Assembly (NCBI GenBank): GCA_012034865.1
Contig: JAAUOM010000001.1
Coordinates: 62,001-126,000, forward strand
DNA from: Acaryochloris sp. CRU_2_0
GTDB taxonomy: Bacteria; Cyanobacteriota; Cyanobacteriia; Thermosynechococcales; Thermosynechococcaceae
Reading direction: 5' to 3'
Length of the DNA: 64,000 nucleotides
The notes beneath the pieces were generated by a model that saw only the letters and a list, made by a program, of their open reading frames with translations, did no database searches and was not told where the DNA came from. How positions within the stretch are numbered: the stretch's first letter is position 1; the number at the start of each line of letters is the position of its first letter. This document shows positions 39,152 through 48,009 of the stretch, one piece after another. The position numbers and the translations under genes were made by a program.

Positions 39152-39991
39152 TCAGGTTGAAATCCGATCCGTGAGGGGTGAACTGGCGCTGGCAAACGCT
39201 TTGACAGGGATACGGCCGGAACGATAGGCGAGTCGACCTGCTTGCGTGGCTAGGCTCATCGCTGCGGCCATGACCACGGGACTTTGAGCTTGGGCGATCG
39301 CAGTATTAATCAACAAGGCATCTGCCCCCATTTCCATGGCCGCAGCCGCTTCACTGGGGGTGCCAATACCAGCATCCACGACAACAGGAACGGTGGCATT
39401 CTCAATAATAATTTGAATGTTGGCCGCATTTTTAATCCCCTGGCCTGAACCAATCGGCGATCCCAAGGGCATGACCGTTACACAGCCGATCTCTTCTAAA
39501 CGCTGGGCTAAGAGGGGATCAGCATTGATATAGGGGAGCACAGCAAAGCCTTCTTTGACCAATTGTTCTGCTGCCGATAAGGTGCCAATGGGGTCTGGTA
39601 GCAGATATTTGGCATCGGGAATGACCTCTAACTTCACAAAGTTGTTGTCTTCTTGACCCAATAATTTGGCCATTTCTCGTCCTAAACGGGCGACTCGCAC
39701 GGCCTCTTCGGCGGTTTGGCATCCGGCTGTATTGGGGAGCATCCAGACTTTGCCCCAATCTATCGCTTCTGCCAGTCCCTGATGACCGGGGGCACTGGTT
39801 TGGACGCGACGAACGGCAACGGTCACAATTTCACAACCACTGGCTAAGATACATTGGCCCATGGTTTCAAAATCAGGATATTTGCCCGTTCCGGTCATCA
39901 GGCGGGATTGAAATTGCCGGTCACCAATTTTTAAGGTTTGATCGACAGACACTACCGGGGGTAAAGCAACAGAGGAGTCAAGGGTTTGCAT
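39152..39991 (-). CDS. thiG: Thiazole synthase
   Basis: A 279-residue TIM-barrel enzyme that forms the thiazole ring of thiamine from 1-deoxyxylulose 5-phosphate, glycine-derived dehydroglycine and sulfur from ThiS thiocarboxylate. Motifs: [55 protein letters not shown] and the phosphate-binding [20 protein letters not shown]. Length is slightly above the bacterial norm because of a short N-terminal extension. thiS is not adjacent and no TPP riboswitch was seen upstream. Confidence 0.95.
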   Translation of the reverse strand: MQTLDSSVALPPVVSVDQTLKIGDRQFQSRLMTGTGKYPDFETMGQCILASGCEIVTVAVRRVQTSAPGHQGLAEAIDWGKVWMLPNTAGCQTAEEAVRVARLGREMAKLLGQEDNNFVKLEVIPDAKYLLPDPIGTLSAAEQLVKEGFAVLPYINADPLLAQRLEEIGCVTVMPLGSPIGSGQGIKNAANIQIIIENATVPVVVDAGIGTPSEAAAAMEMGADALLINTAIAQAQSPVVMAAAMSLATQAGRLAYRSGRIPVKAFASASSPLTDRIST

Positions 39992-40169
39992 AATCTAAAG
40001 TCTAAAGACAGATATCACAGATGATTGAGGTTCAGCTATTGCGACTGGGGGTCGCTAGGCTAGTGAAGTTCCTCACATTATAGGAAACTGAACTGGCATG
40101 TCGTTTGGGGAACTCCAGATTTCAGCTTGCGTCAAACAGGGGTAAGTGTAATTATGGTTAATTCCATTT

Positions 40170-40832
40170 ATGACTGCCACTCTTCAGTTATCTTGGTCAA
40201 GGGTTAAGGTTGAGGATTCAGAACCTCACGTGCAAATACCAGCGGCGAAACTTGGCAATTACGAGCTGGTGCAACTCTGTCAAGCTGGGTTGCACCCCGA
40301 TCGCGCTGCGTTTACAGAACTGCTGCGACGGTACGAGTCTCATGTGGAGCGAGTGCTGTATCATCTGGCTCCAGATTGGGACGATCGCGCTGATCTAGCC
40401 CAAGAAGTTTGGATTCGAGTCTATCGAAATATCAAGCGACTGCACGAACCCGATAAATTTCGAGGTTGGCTCAGTCGGATTACCACGAACTTGTTCTACG
40501 ACGAGCTTCGCAAGCGTAAGCGCTATAAAACCCCACTGTCCTTGGATGCGCGCTTGAGCATGGAAGATGGGGATATGACCTGGGAGATTGCCTCCGTGGA
40601 GCCTGGGCCGGACGAAAGTTTTGCGACTCATGAGTTCTATAGTGAGCTAAATGCTGCGATCGCAGAACTCCCGGAAGCCTTTCGCACCACAATTGTCCTG
40701 CGAGAAATCGAGGGGCTAGCCTATGAAGAAATCGCCGAAATTACTGGTGTTTCCCTAGGAACTGTCAAATCTCGGATTGCCAGGGCACGGCTGCGGTTAC
40801 AAGGCCAATTACAAAATTATCTTAAAGCTTAG
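40170..40832 (+). CDS. sigG: ECF-type sigma factor, SigG group
   Basis: A 220-residue sigma70-family protein with only regions 2 and 4. Region 2: AAFTELLRRYESHVERVLYHL...DLAQEVWIRVYRNIKRL...FRGWLSRITTNLFYDELRKRKR. Region 4: LPEAFRTTIVLREIEGLAYEEIAEITGVSLGTVKSRIARARLRL. This matches the cyanobacterial SigG-type ECF factor, which responds to envelope or oxidative stress. The following gene encodes a probable anti-sigma factor, which is the usual arrangement. The N-terminal 30 residues are extra compared with typical ECF factors. The gap to its partner contains two hairpins. Confidence 0.85.
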   Translation: MTATLQLSWSRVKVEDSEPHVQIPAAKLGNYELVQLCQAGLHPDRAAFTELLRRYESHVERVLYHLAPDWDDRADLAQEVWIRVYRNIKRLHEPDKFRGWLSRITTNLFYDELRKRKRYKTPLSLDARLSMEDGDMTWEIASVEPGPDESFATHEFYSELNAAIAELPEAFRTTIVLREIEGLAYEEIAEITGVSLGTVKSRIARARLRLQGQLQNYLKA

Positions 40833-40974
40833 TGTTAATTTCTTCATCTAAGTTGATCATTCTAAAGGTATGAAGAAAGAACTTTAGTACTTTGATGTCC
40901 ACACCCCAAACATACGTTAGATTTAAATGAAGGCTTTCATTCATGAAGCGCTTGCTTGAAATACAAACCTGGTA

Positions 40975-41000
40975 CCAACTATTCCATCTCAAATAGTTGG
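40975..41000 (+). promoter_or_regulatory. Hairpin in the sigG-anti-sigma spacer
   Basis: Perfect 9-bp stem, CCAACTATT (40975-40983) with AATAGTTGG (40992-41000), 8-nt loop. A weaker CTAAAG/CTTTAG repeat lies near 40862-40887. Neither has a T-run behind it. They could dampen read-through from sigG to the anti-sigma gene or protect an mRNA end. Confidence 0.4.
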
Positions 41001-41105
41001 CTCTATTTACACCCTGATGTCAGTACTGCCTAGCGGCTATGGCATCCAGGTAAATCTACTTTTTTTCCCTAATGACCTCATGAATCGGGCAAGTGAGATA
41101 CTGCG

Positions 41106-41618
41106 ATGGATGACATTGAAACTTTAGAATTTGACCGTTTTGAATTGCTGAGTGCTTATCTAGACGATGAAACCACCGCCGCAGAACGCAAGCAAGTCGA
41201 GTTGTGGCTAGTGACTGATCCGGAGTTTAACCGTTGCTACCAACAGCTCCTGCACATGCAGCGTGGCTTTCAAAACCTGCCTGTTCCCCCGCAAGCAGTG
41301 CCTGAACAGACCGTTGATCGGGTTATGGCGCGACTAGAACGTAAGCCTAAGATAGCTATTGCTGCAACAGTGGGAACTACTGCTGCTGTCGCCACAGCCA
41401 TTGCGGCGTTCGCGGGTCTGTTTTCTGGGCAAGGTGCCTTAGTGCCTCAAACTGCACAAAGCGATCCCCTATCTAATCCGACGATCGCTGTGACCTCCCC
41501 TGTTGATCCCTTGCAGCCTGCCGACTTACTGATTGCGATTGATCGCTCTCCCGTAGAGATCCCCACAGTAGACCGTTCTAAGTCTTCCTTAGGGACTAAC
41601 GTAATACCGTCCCCGTGA
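41106..41618 (+). CDS. Probable anti-sigma factor partner of SigG
   Basis: A 170-residue protein with the N-terminal anti-sigma layout FELLSAYLDDETTAAERKQVELWLVTDPEFNRCYQQL, a small helical domain as in zinc-finger-type anti-sigma factors, though the classic zinc cysteines are not complete (one Cys in FNRCYQQ). A hydrophobic segment (IAIAATVGTTAAVATAIAAFAGLF, about residues 80-102) probably anchors it, and the short tail would be outside. It sits 273 bp after sigG on the same strand. The tail overlaps the end of convergent ubiA by 23 bp. Confidence 0.78.
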   Translation: MDDIETLEFDRFELLSAYLDDETTAAERKQVELWLVTDPEFNRCYQQLLHMQRGFQNLPVPPQAVPEQTVDRVMARLERKPKIAIAATVGTTAAVATAIAAFAGLFSGQGALVPQTAQSDPLSNPTIAVTSPVDPLQPADLLIAIDRSPVEIPTVDRSKSSLGTNVIPSP

Positions 41619-42486
41619 TCATCCCTAATAACAACACCATCCCTATCCAGACATTTTGGCGGAACATTTGAGCGTAGGCGCTAGGGACAAGGTTGGTTCT
41701 TCTTAGACGGGTTATTTGTCGATACCACCAATAACTGCTCAACCCTAAGGATAGCCAGTAACCGATATATAGGTTCAGGATATACCCAAGTATGCCTAAG
41801 CAGACAACGGTTCCCCCTAAAAATAGGCCAATCGCAGTTTCTGCATATCGCCCAAAAAACAACGCACTGGAGTGAATTCCTAAACGTTGATCATCGGGGC
41901 GATCGGGCATGGCGTAGATCGTGTCAAAGCCCAGGGTCCACAAAACCGTTGCCAACCATAGCCATCCCGTTGCTGGTGGCAGGCTACCGACTGCGGCGCT
42001 CCAGCTAATTAAAACGGAAAAGCCCCAAGCTATCGCCAAGACAATCTGGGGGACTGGGAAAACCCGCTTGGCCAAAGGATAAAGAATAATCACAGGGACT
42101 GCGGCAACGCAGAGGCCAAAGCTGAGGGGGTTCAAGAAGCGAGAGAGTCCAAAGGCACAGGCAAACGCCACCCCGGCAACACCAACCCCTACTCGGACAG
42201 TGATGGTGCGATTGGCGAGGGGGCGGCTCTGGGTTCGTTTCACCTGCGGATCGATATTACGATCCCACAAATCATTAACGACACACCCTGCTGCACTTGT
42301 CGCCAAACTACCAACAATGATCACCGTCACCAGAACCCAAGAGGGCTTACCTTGGGTAGCCAGGAAAACAGCCCACAGCGCCGGTATCATTAGAATTAAG
42401 CGCCCTTCCGGCTTATCCCACCGGAGGAGCTTGATGATGGCTAACCAAGTGGGGATGGGTCGCTGTTGGGAGTGTACTCTGGTCAT
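41596..42486 (-). CDS. ubiA: 4-hydroxybenzoate polyprenyltransferase (plastoquinone pathway)
   Basis: About 296 residues from ATG 42486 (MTRVHSQQRP), chosen because it follows the stop of the upstream gene; an ATG at 42540 would overlap it. UbiA motifs are clear: LRWDKPEGRLILMIPALWAVFL, VVNDLWDRNIDPQVKRTQSRPLA (first Asp-rich motif) and FDTIYAMPDRPDDQRLGIHS (second Asp-rich motif). It prenylates 4-hydroxybenzoate in the membrane; in cyanobacteria the product leads to plastoquinone. About eight membrane segments. The 3' end overlaps the anti-sigma gene by 23 bp. Confidence 0.93.
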   Translation of the reverse strand: MTRVHSQQRPIPTWLAIIKLLRWDKPEGRLILMIPALWAVFLATQGKPSWVLVTVIIVGSLATSAAGCVVNDLWDRNIDPQVKRTQSRPLANRTITVRVGVGVAGVAFACAFGLSRFLNPLSFGLCVAAVPVIILYPLAKRVFPVPQIVLAIAWGFSVLISWSAAVGSLPPATGWLWLATVLWTLGFDTIYAMPDRPDDQRLGIHSSALFFGRYAETAIGLFLGGTVVCLGILGYILNLYIGYWLSLGLSSYWWYRQITRLRRTNLVPSAYAQMFRQNVWIGMVLLLGMITGTVLR

Positions 42487-42500
42487 TCTGTAATGGGGTA

Positions 42501-43037
42501 CTAGGGCGCGATCGCTGCTGGAGGCCGCTGCCATATCCAAGTGAGGAAGAATCCACTGGCAGCTAGCTTAAGCATTTCTAGACTCCAATAAGCATAATGG
42601 AGCTGATCCATCGTCTCCGGGACTTCAGGTGTCTCAAAGAGGGAAAGTTGTATGCCTAACCCACTCATGTGGGGAGTGAGGCCATAGGTATAGATGAGCG
42701 GGATCAGCAGCAACAGGCTGGCAGTCAGCAGTGCTGTTTTACTCAAGGGGGATTGAGGGGTAGTGGCCTGCCATAACAATGCCCCTGTCAAGACGAGTGC
42801 GCCTGCGATTAACTCAACGCGATTAAAAACCGAAAAAATCAAATCTCCTGCCATGACAAACCCAGGATTAGCCATCATCCCCGTGATATACAACCCCGGC
42901 ATAATCAATAAATCTAGAAAAAGACTGGCACTCACCCAAGCAACGAGGGTTACGATGATTGTGGTGTGAGCAATTGCGAGAGTGGAAGTGCTGTTTGAAA
43001 TCAGGGAATGTTGGAGATCGGTTGCTGTTGTTCTCAT
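42501..43037 (-). CDS. Four-helix membrane protein, DUF4149/TMEM205-like
   Basis: About 178 residues from ATG 43037 (MRTTATDLQ), with four membrane segments (TTIIVTLVAWVSASLFLDLLIMPGLY; LIAGALVLTGALLWQ; ALLTASLLLLIPLIYTY; LEMLKLAASGFFLTWIW). The first segment and the F-N-R motif in FSVFNRVELIAGAL fit DUF4149. The function is unknown. Its stop at 42501 is 15 bp before the ubiA start, so they are probably co-transcribed, which may hint at a role near quinone or membrane metabolism, but no more than that. Confidence 0.65.
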   Translation of the reverse strand: MRTTATDLQHSLISNSTSTLAIAHTTIIVTLVAWVSASLFLDLLIMPGLYITGMMANPGFVMAGDLIFSVFNRVELIAGALVLTGALLWQATTPQSPLSKTALLTASLLLLIPLIYTYGLTPHMSGLGIQLSLFETPEVPETMDQLHYAYWSLEMLKLAASGFFLTWIWQRPPAAIAP

Positions 43038-43189
43038 AGTCTGACCGTCTAAGTTGTGCATTGTTGAGGTGCATTGAGGAGGAAACGCCACCTTAATACT
43101 GCCAGCCTAACGAGATTTGGGCGAGGGCATCGGTCTGCGAAACAAAATGCAAGTCTATTGCAACAAAACAACAAAATCTGGCTACCTGC

Positions 43190-44245
43190 TCAAAAGGGCA
43201 TTGATTCTAAAATAATCCGGGTTGATCCCAAGGATTTTAGGAGAGGGTTCGTTTGCCAGTCTTCCGTGAGTAAGGCTTGCAAAAGCTGAGCCGCCTTTTT
43301 ACTATCTGGGGTATCTAGTTGCCCCAGATAGTGACGGGCAGTGTGAAACGAATCTTCCTGGGCAAGTTCGACAATGGCATCGGCTCGATCGAGTAGAGAT
43401 TTGACTTGGTTTTGTAGATTGCTCCATAAATCAACATGCCGGAGATTGCTAAAGGCTTCTGCCACCAGATCTTGTCGATGTTGAATCAGAATAGTTCGAG
43501 ACCGCAGGAGCGGAGGGAGGTCGTCGATCATAACCGCAGGGCCATAAAAAATACAATGCACGGCCTCCACCCATTTGACATAGGGGGCAAAAAACCGTTG
43601 CAAAATATGCAGTGCTAAGGCGGCAATGATGCTGCCTTGACTGTGAGCCAGGATAAAAATTTCAGCACCAGCCCGAAGGCCTTGAACTACCTCATATGCT
43701 AGGCGTAATGTGGGGCGGGGGGCACCTGCGGGATAATTTCCATAGAGATAGGCTTCAAAATCATTCCAGGCCATGTTCTGCAAGAAAGGTAATCGCCGCA
43801 CGATATCGAGATCAAAGGGCAGTTTTTGCGCTGCTTCACCGACGGTAAGGGCGAGGGTTTGGCGCTGCTGTTGGAGTTCGGCCAAAATATCAGCATCGGG
43901 GGAGAGGGTGCTATCACACAACATCTTTAACAGATCGGCACAGTTTTGCAAGCGTTGATCGCTCTGGCGAGAAAGACGCTCTGGCCAAAACTGAGCCAAT
44001 TCTGCTTTTCCCATCATCGCTTCCAACAAATCGTTCCGATAACCAGCGGTGCTGTTATGCACTCCCAGAATATCCAAGGGGCGATCGAGGGTTAGCCATA
44101 CTAGGGTTTCGAGATCTTGCACTTGTCTTTCAACAGAGCTAGTCACACCATTAATGTGGAGAAGGCGTTTGGCTCGGCCTATAGGTTGTGCTGGGGGATA
44201 AACCAAAAGATGACCATCTTGTTGCTGTTCACTCAGGATGGGCAA
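43190..44245 (-). CDS. α/β-hydrolase-like protein
   Basis: A 351-residue soluble protein. The segment IFILAHSQGSIIAALALHILQRF at about residue 200 is a nucleophile elbow (AHSQGS, a GxSxG variant as in lipases and esterases), and RAKRLLHINGVTSSVERQVQDLETLVW near the N-terminus suits the oxyanion-hole region of the fold. The central part (LSPDADILAELQQQRQTLALTVGEAAQKL) looks like a helical lid. The substrate is unknown, and no partner genes are evident. Alternative: a catalytically silent scaffold; the His and Asp of a triad cannot be fixed by eye. Confidence 0.65.
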   Translation of the reverse strand: MPILSEQQQDGHLLVYPPAQPIGRAKRLLHINGVTSSVERQVQDLETLVWLTLDRPLDILGVHNSTAGYRNDLLEAMMGKAELAQFWPERLSRQSDQRLQNCADLLKMLCDSTLSPDADILAELQQQRQTLALTVGEAAQKLPFDLDIVRRLPFLQNMAWNDFEAYLYGNYPAGAPRPTLRLAYEVVQGLRAGAEIFILAHSQGSIIAALALHILQRFFAPYVKWVEAVHCIFYGPAVMIDDLPPLLRSRTILIQHRQDLVAEAFSNLRHVDLWSNLQNQVKSLLDRADAIVELAQEDSFHTARHYLGQLDTPDSKKAAQLLQALLTEDWQTNPLLKSLGSTRIILESMPF

Positions 44246-44343
44246 TGTCGTGAACCTCCGTTCGAGCTAGGGATGGGTTAAGCGCAGCACAACCCAGAAT
44301 TCAAGGCAATTAGAGTCTCTACATCAACTCTTTATTCAGATCA

Positions 44344-45069
44344 TCACAACCTGGCATTCCACAGCATGAAGACACCGCTGACGGCAATGAAGGCAAAGGA
44401 TACCTGCTTAAATAAATCATTACTCATACGGTTGAAAACCAATTGTCCTAGCCAATTCGCTGGAAAAGCGGCAGCACCAATAATCGCACCGTAGAGGATG
44501 TAAGGTTTACTCAGGGTTCCTAAAGAAGCATAGGCCCATAATTTAATGATATGCGCCAGAATAATGTTGGCTGCTTTGGTGGCTACCATGGATTCTTTCA
44601 ACAATCCGTAGTTGAAATAGACCGGATTCATGATCGGCCCTGTACTGCCAATTAAACCAGAGACAAAAGAATTTAAGAACCCTAAGGGCAAAAACTGCCA
44701 GGTTTTCACGGAAAAAGTCTGTTCTTGCTTGCCAAAGGTGTAGTTAGCCACCATGAGCAATAAGGCTAACCCAATGACAATTTGCAGACCTTCAAGATGA
44801 ATGCGAGTGAAGGTGAAAGCACCCAGAATAGAACCGACAATGACGCCAGGTAATTGCCAGAGGGTCACCTGCCAATCAATATCTTGCCAAAAGTAAAAGA
44901 GTCGCTGAATATTCCCTAATAACATCCCCATCGTGATGACTGGAGCCACCGCCTGGGAGCCATATAGACAATTGACTAAGGGAATCAAGACTAAGGGGCT
45001 ACCGCCACCCGCAACCATGCTAACGAACCAAGACAGGAAGCTAACAATTCCTAAAACGGCAATAGGCAC
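44344..45069 (-). CDS. TauE/SafE-family membrane exporter (DUF81)
   Basis: A 241-residue membrane protein with about seven segments in two similar halves. The family patterns are GGGSPLVLIPLVNCLYGSQAVAPVITMGMLLGN near the N-terminus and LGFLNSFVSGLIGSTGPIMNPVYF in the second half. Members export sulfite, sulfonates or related anions. The substrate cannot be told here; no sulfur genes are next to it. It lies 92 bp behind trpB on the same strand, with a hairpin in between. Confidence 0.85.
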   Translation of the reverse strand: MPIAVLGIVSFLSWFVSMVAGGGSPLVLIPLVNCLYGSQAVAPVITMGMLLGNIQRLFYFWQDIDWQVTLWQLPGVIVGSILGAFTFTRIHLEGLQIVIGLALLLMVANYTFGKQEQTFSVKTWQFLPLGFLNSFVSGLIGSTGPIMNPVYFNYGLLKESMVATKAANIILAHIIKLWAYASLGTLSKPYILYGAIIGAAAFPANWLGQLVFNRMSNDLFKQVSFAFIAVSGVFMLWNARL

Positions 45070-45126
45070 AGGGCTAACAACTTAAGCAAACAGCATCCTA
45101 TATCTTAACTTCTTATTAACTTTTGC

Positions 45127-45161
45127 AACAAAAATATTCCCTCGGCATCCCCCAAAGGGGT
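45127..45161 (-). terminator. Probable terminator after trpB
   Basis: Right after the trpB stop (minus-strand direction) comes ACCCC-TTT-GGGG (45150-45161), followed by a T-run TATTTTTG (45128-45135). The stem is short (4-5 bp) and the T-run starts about 14 nt later, so it may be weak. Confidence 0.4.
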
Positions 45162-46412
45162 TTAGGATGATTGCTGTTCTAGATATTTGGCCACGGTCTG
45201 CACATCTTTATCCCCCCGACCTGAACAACAGATGACGATCCGAGGGCTACCTTCTAGTTGGGGACAGAGGGTTTCTAAATAGGCGATCGCATGACTGGTT
45301 TCCAGAGCCGGAATAATCCCTTCCAGTTCCGTTAAACGTTGAAAAGCCGCAACCGCCTCCGCATCCGTAACGCTGTAATACTCACAACGCCCCCTATCCT
45401 TCAAGAAGCTATGCTCAGGCCCCACGCCGGGATAATCTAACCCGGCACTGATGGAGTGGGCTTCTAAGACCTGACCATCTTCATCTTGGAGTAGATAACT
45501 CATGGCTCCATGTAAAACACCCGCTTGACCCTGAGTGAGCGTGGCGGCATGTTTTTGCGTATGAATACCCTCTCCCGCAGCTTCCACCCCAATCAGGCGA
45601 ATCTGAGTGTCAGCAATAAACTCGTGAAAAAGACCCATGGCATTCGATCCACCCCCAACACAGGCCAGCAAAATATCCGGTAAGCCCTGCCATTTCTGTT
45701 GACATTGCTGGCGGGTTTCTTGGCCAATAATGGCATGAAAGTTCCGCACCAGCATGGGATAGGGGTGTGGACCCGCCACCGAACCTAAGATATAGTGGGT
45801 CGTCTCTACATTCGTGACCCAATCTCGAATCGCTTCGGAAGTGGCATCTTTCAGAGTTCCCGTCCCGGCAGCAACGGGCTGGACTTCAGCCCCCAACAAT
45901 TGCATCCGAAACACATTGAGGGCTTGGCGTTCCATATCATGGACACCCATATAAATCACACAATCTAGGCCAAATCGAGCACAGACCGTGGCCGTAGCAA
46001 CACCATGTTGACCAGCCCCTGTTTCGGCAATGATCCGCTGTTTCCCCATCCGCTTAGCTAACAACACTTGAGCCAAAGCATTATTGATCTTGTGGGCACC
46101 AGTATGATTGAGGTCTTCACGCTTTAAGTAAATCTGAGAACCGCTGCCGTCAGGACGGGCATAGTAGGCCGTTAGCCGTTCAGCAAAATAGAGGGGACTA
46201 GGCCGACCCACATAGTCTGTAAGAAGCTGGCTCAGTTCTGCTTGAAAGACTGGATCGTTCTGATACTGAGCCAGTGCTGCCTCTAATTCTGCTAAAGCTG
46301 GCATCAGGGTCTCTGGTACATACTTGCCCCCATAGGGACCAAAGCGACCCAAAGTATCGGGTTGGCCGACAGATGAGGGATCAGTAGTTGCAGACAAAGG
46401 AGTAACGGCCAC
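45162..46412 (-). CDS. trpB: Tryptophan synthase β subunit
   Basis: A 416-residue PLP enzyme that joins indole and serine to tryptophan. The PLP lysine lies in [14 protein letters not shown], with [14 protein letters not shown] after it and the phosphate-binding loop [16 protein letters not shown]. The C-terminal [10 protein letters not shown] is intact. An N-terminal stretch of about 20 residues before [20 protein letters not shown] is common in cyanobacteria. trpA is not adjacent, as is usual in cyanobacteria, where trp genes are scattered. Confidence 0.96.
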   Translation of the reverse strand: MAVTPLSATTDPSSVGQPDTLGRFGPYGGKYVPETLMPALAELEAALAQYQNDPVFQAELSQLLTDYVGRPSPLYFAERLTAYYARPDGSGSQIYLKREDLNHTGAHKINNALAQVLLAKRMGKQRIIAETGAGQHGVATATVCARFGLDCVIYMGVHDMERQALNVFRMQLLGAEVQPVAAGTGTLKDATSEAIRDWVTNVETTHYILGSVAGPHPYPMLVRNFHAIIGQETRQQCQQKWQGLPDILLACVGGGSNAMGLFHEFIADTQIRLIGVEAAGEGIHTQKHAATLTQGQAGVLHGAMSYLLQDEDGQVLEAHSISAGLDYPGVGPEHSFLKDRGRCEYYSVTDAEAVAAFQRLTELEGIIPALETSHAIAYLETLCPQLEGSPRIVICCSGRGDKDVQTVAKYLEQQSS

Positions 46413-46620
46413 AGTTGATACCTAAGGGGGAGTAGAGTCAGGATTAATTATAGAAAAATATGGTCATGCTACACAGTTATCGGATTGTTCATCAATCCCT
46501 TTGAGTTTGGGTTATCGATTTAGATAACAACAGATCTCACTACCCATACACTTCGTTCAGCACCTATATAACCAATAAAGTGCTGGCTGCTGACAGATAA
46601 GACATCCGCTACATCCGCTC

Positions 46621-48009
46621 TCATCCGTTGCCAACTGAGATCTTGGCCACCAACAGTTCCTGAAAACGTGGCTCATCCCGCATATCATCAAAAGCTGAGT
46701 CAGTTTTAGCCAGCTCCTGAAACTGATTAGGCTTTAGCCGAATCGCTTTCTGGAGGTTCTCAATAGCGAGATGGATATTGCCCTGCAAGGCATAACAACA
46801 GGCTTTGTTGTAAAAAGCATCTGCCAATTCAGGTTGGATTGCTAAAGCCTGGTCAAAGCTGGTGATCGCTTCGTCAGTGCGACCTAATTGTCGTAGGGCA
46901 TACCCCCGGATGTCCCAGACATCATGGTCATCCGATTTAATTTTGAGGGCTTGATCGTAACTGGCGATCGCTCCTTCATAGTGACCTAATTGACTTAGGG
47001 CAGCCCCCCGGATGTTCCAGACATCATAGTCATCCGGTTTAATTTTGAGGGCTTGGTCGTAACTGGCGATCGCTTCTTGATAATGACCTAAATTACCCAG
47101 AGCAATCCCCCGGTAAGTCCAGACTTCATGGAAATCCGGTTTGATTTCCAGAGCTTGGTTGTAACTGGCGATCGCTTCTTCATAGTGACCTAATTCGCCT
47201 AGGGCACTCCCCCGGTTGTACCAAGCTTCATGGAAGTCCGGTTTAATTTGTAGGGCTTGGTCATAACTGGCGATCGCTTCTTCCCGCTCCCCTACAATTC
47301 CAAAGAGTCTTCCTTTTTCAAAATATAAGTTTGCTTTAGGTTCATTAGTTTGATCAGGTTCTTCGATCAATGCCTGTATTTCAAGTAAGTTTTTTCGACA
47401 TTGATCCGGGGACAAATCCCATGAATCGTCTTGTTGCCATTGTTCAAGCGTTACTCGTGCAGATTCCTGGTGCAACCACTCCCGTTCCATCGGGAACTCG
47501 AATACCCCTGAATTCCAATCAAAAAAGTCAGGGGCACGACGGATAAAATATTTAAGGGCAAAATGGGGAATTAAAAACACAAAACAAAACGGGAAAGTTT
47601 CCCAGAAGCGTTCGCGGCTCAAATTTAAGTGTTGCAGCAGGCGGGGTATGCCTGTTTCACTATAGCTCCGCCTTTGAGCGTCATTAATCCACAGCCGATT
47701 TTTTTCATAGGCATACAGCGAATGTTCAATGCCTTGGACAAATAACACATTTATTGGGTGATTGCGGTAAAGGGAATCAACCTGGTCATACAGCGTTTCA
47801 ATTGGCTCTGTCAGTGACAGCACTTCAATTCGTTTTTGGGGTAGATCTTCCTGTACCTTTGCAATCAACCGTTCCCCTGCTGCTGGGGAACATTGCACAA
47901 ATAATAGTCCAAACCCTTGGGAATAGCTGAGCGAACGAATCAGTGCCCTATATTCCTTTTGAGGGTCAACCTGAGTATCTGGATTCCGATCCAGCCTTGT
48001 TGAAGTCAT
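46621..48009 (-). CDS. TPR protein with N-terminal degenerate AAA-like domain
   Basis: A 462-residue protein, second gene of a two-gene operon. Residues about 1-215 resemble an ATPase fold without a P-loop: QCSPAAGERLIAKV replaces Walker A, and INVLFVQGIEHSL sits at the Walker B position. From about 225 to 430 there are roughly six TPR units; the middle ones are almost identical (EEAIASYDQALKIKPD...), repeated at 102 bp in the DNA, and each carries a HIP1 site. The start overlaps the stop of the AAA gene by 4 bp (ATGA), so the two are translationally coupled and likely form a complex. Function unknown; a signalling or defence role is possible. Confidence 0.75.
   Translation of the reverse strand: MTSTRLDRNPDTQVDPQKEYRALIRSLSYSQGFGLLFVQCSPAAGERLIAKVQEDLPQKRIEVLSLTEPIETLYDQVDSLYRNHPINVLFVQGIEHSLYAYEKNRLWINDAQRRSYSETGIPRLLQHLNLSRERFWETFPFCFVFLIPHFALKYFIRRAPDFFDWNSGVFEFPMEREWLHQESARVTLEQWQQDDSWDLSPDQCRKNLLEIQALIEEPDQTNEPKANLYFEKGRLFGIVGEREEAIASYDQALQIKPDFHEAWYNRGSALGELGHYEEAIASYNQALEIKPDFHEVWTYRGIALGNLGHYQEAIASYDQALKIKPDDYDVWNIRGAALSQLGHYEGAIASYDQALKIKSDDHDVWDIRGYALRQLGRTDEAITSFDQALAIQPELADAFYNKACCYALQGNIHLAIENLQKAIRLKPNQFQELAKTDSAFDDMRDEPRFQELLVAKISVGNG

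Noticed and set aside
46960-47280. Regular 102-bp repeats considered as a CRISPR or tandem DNA array
   Set aside because: They are in-frame TPR codons of one protein; spacers are not unique sequences.
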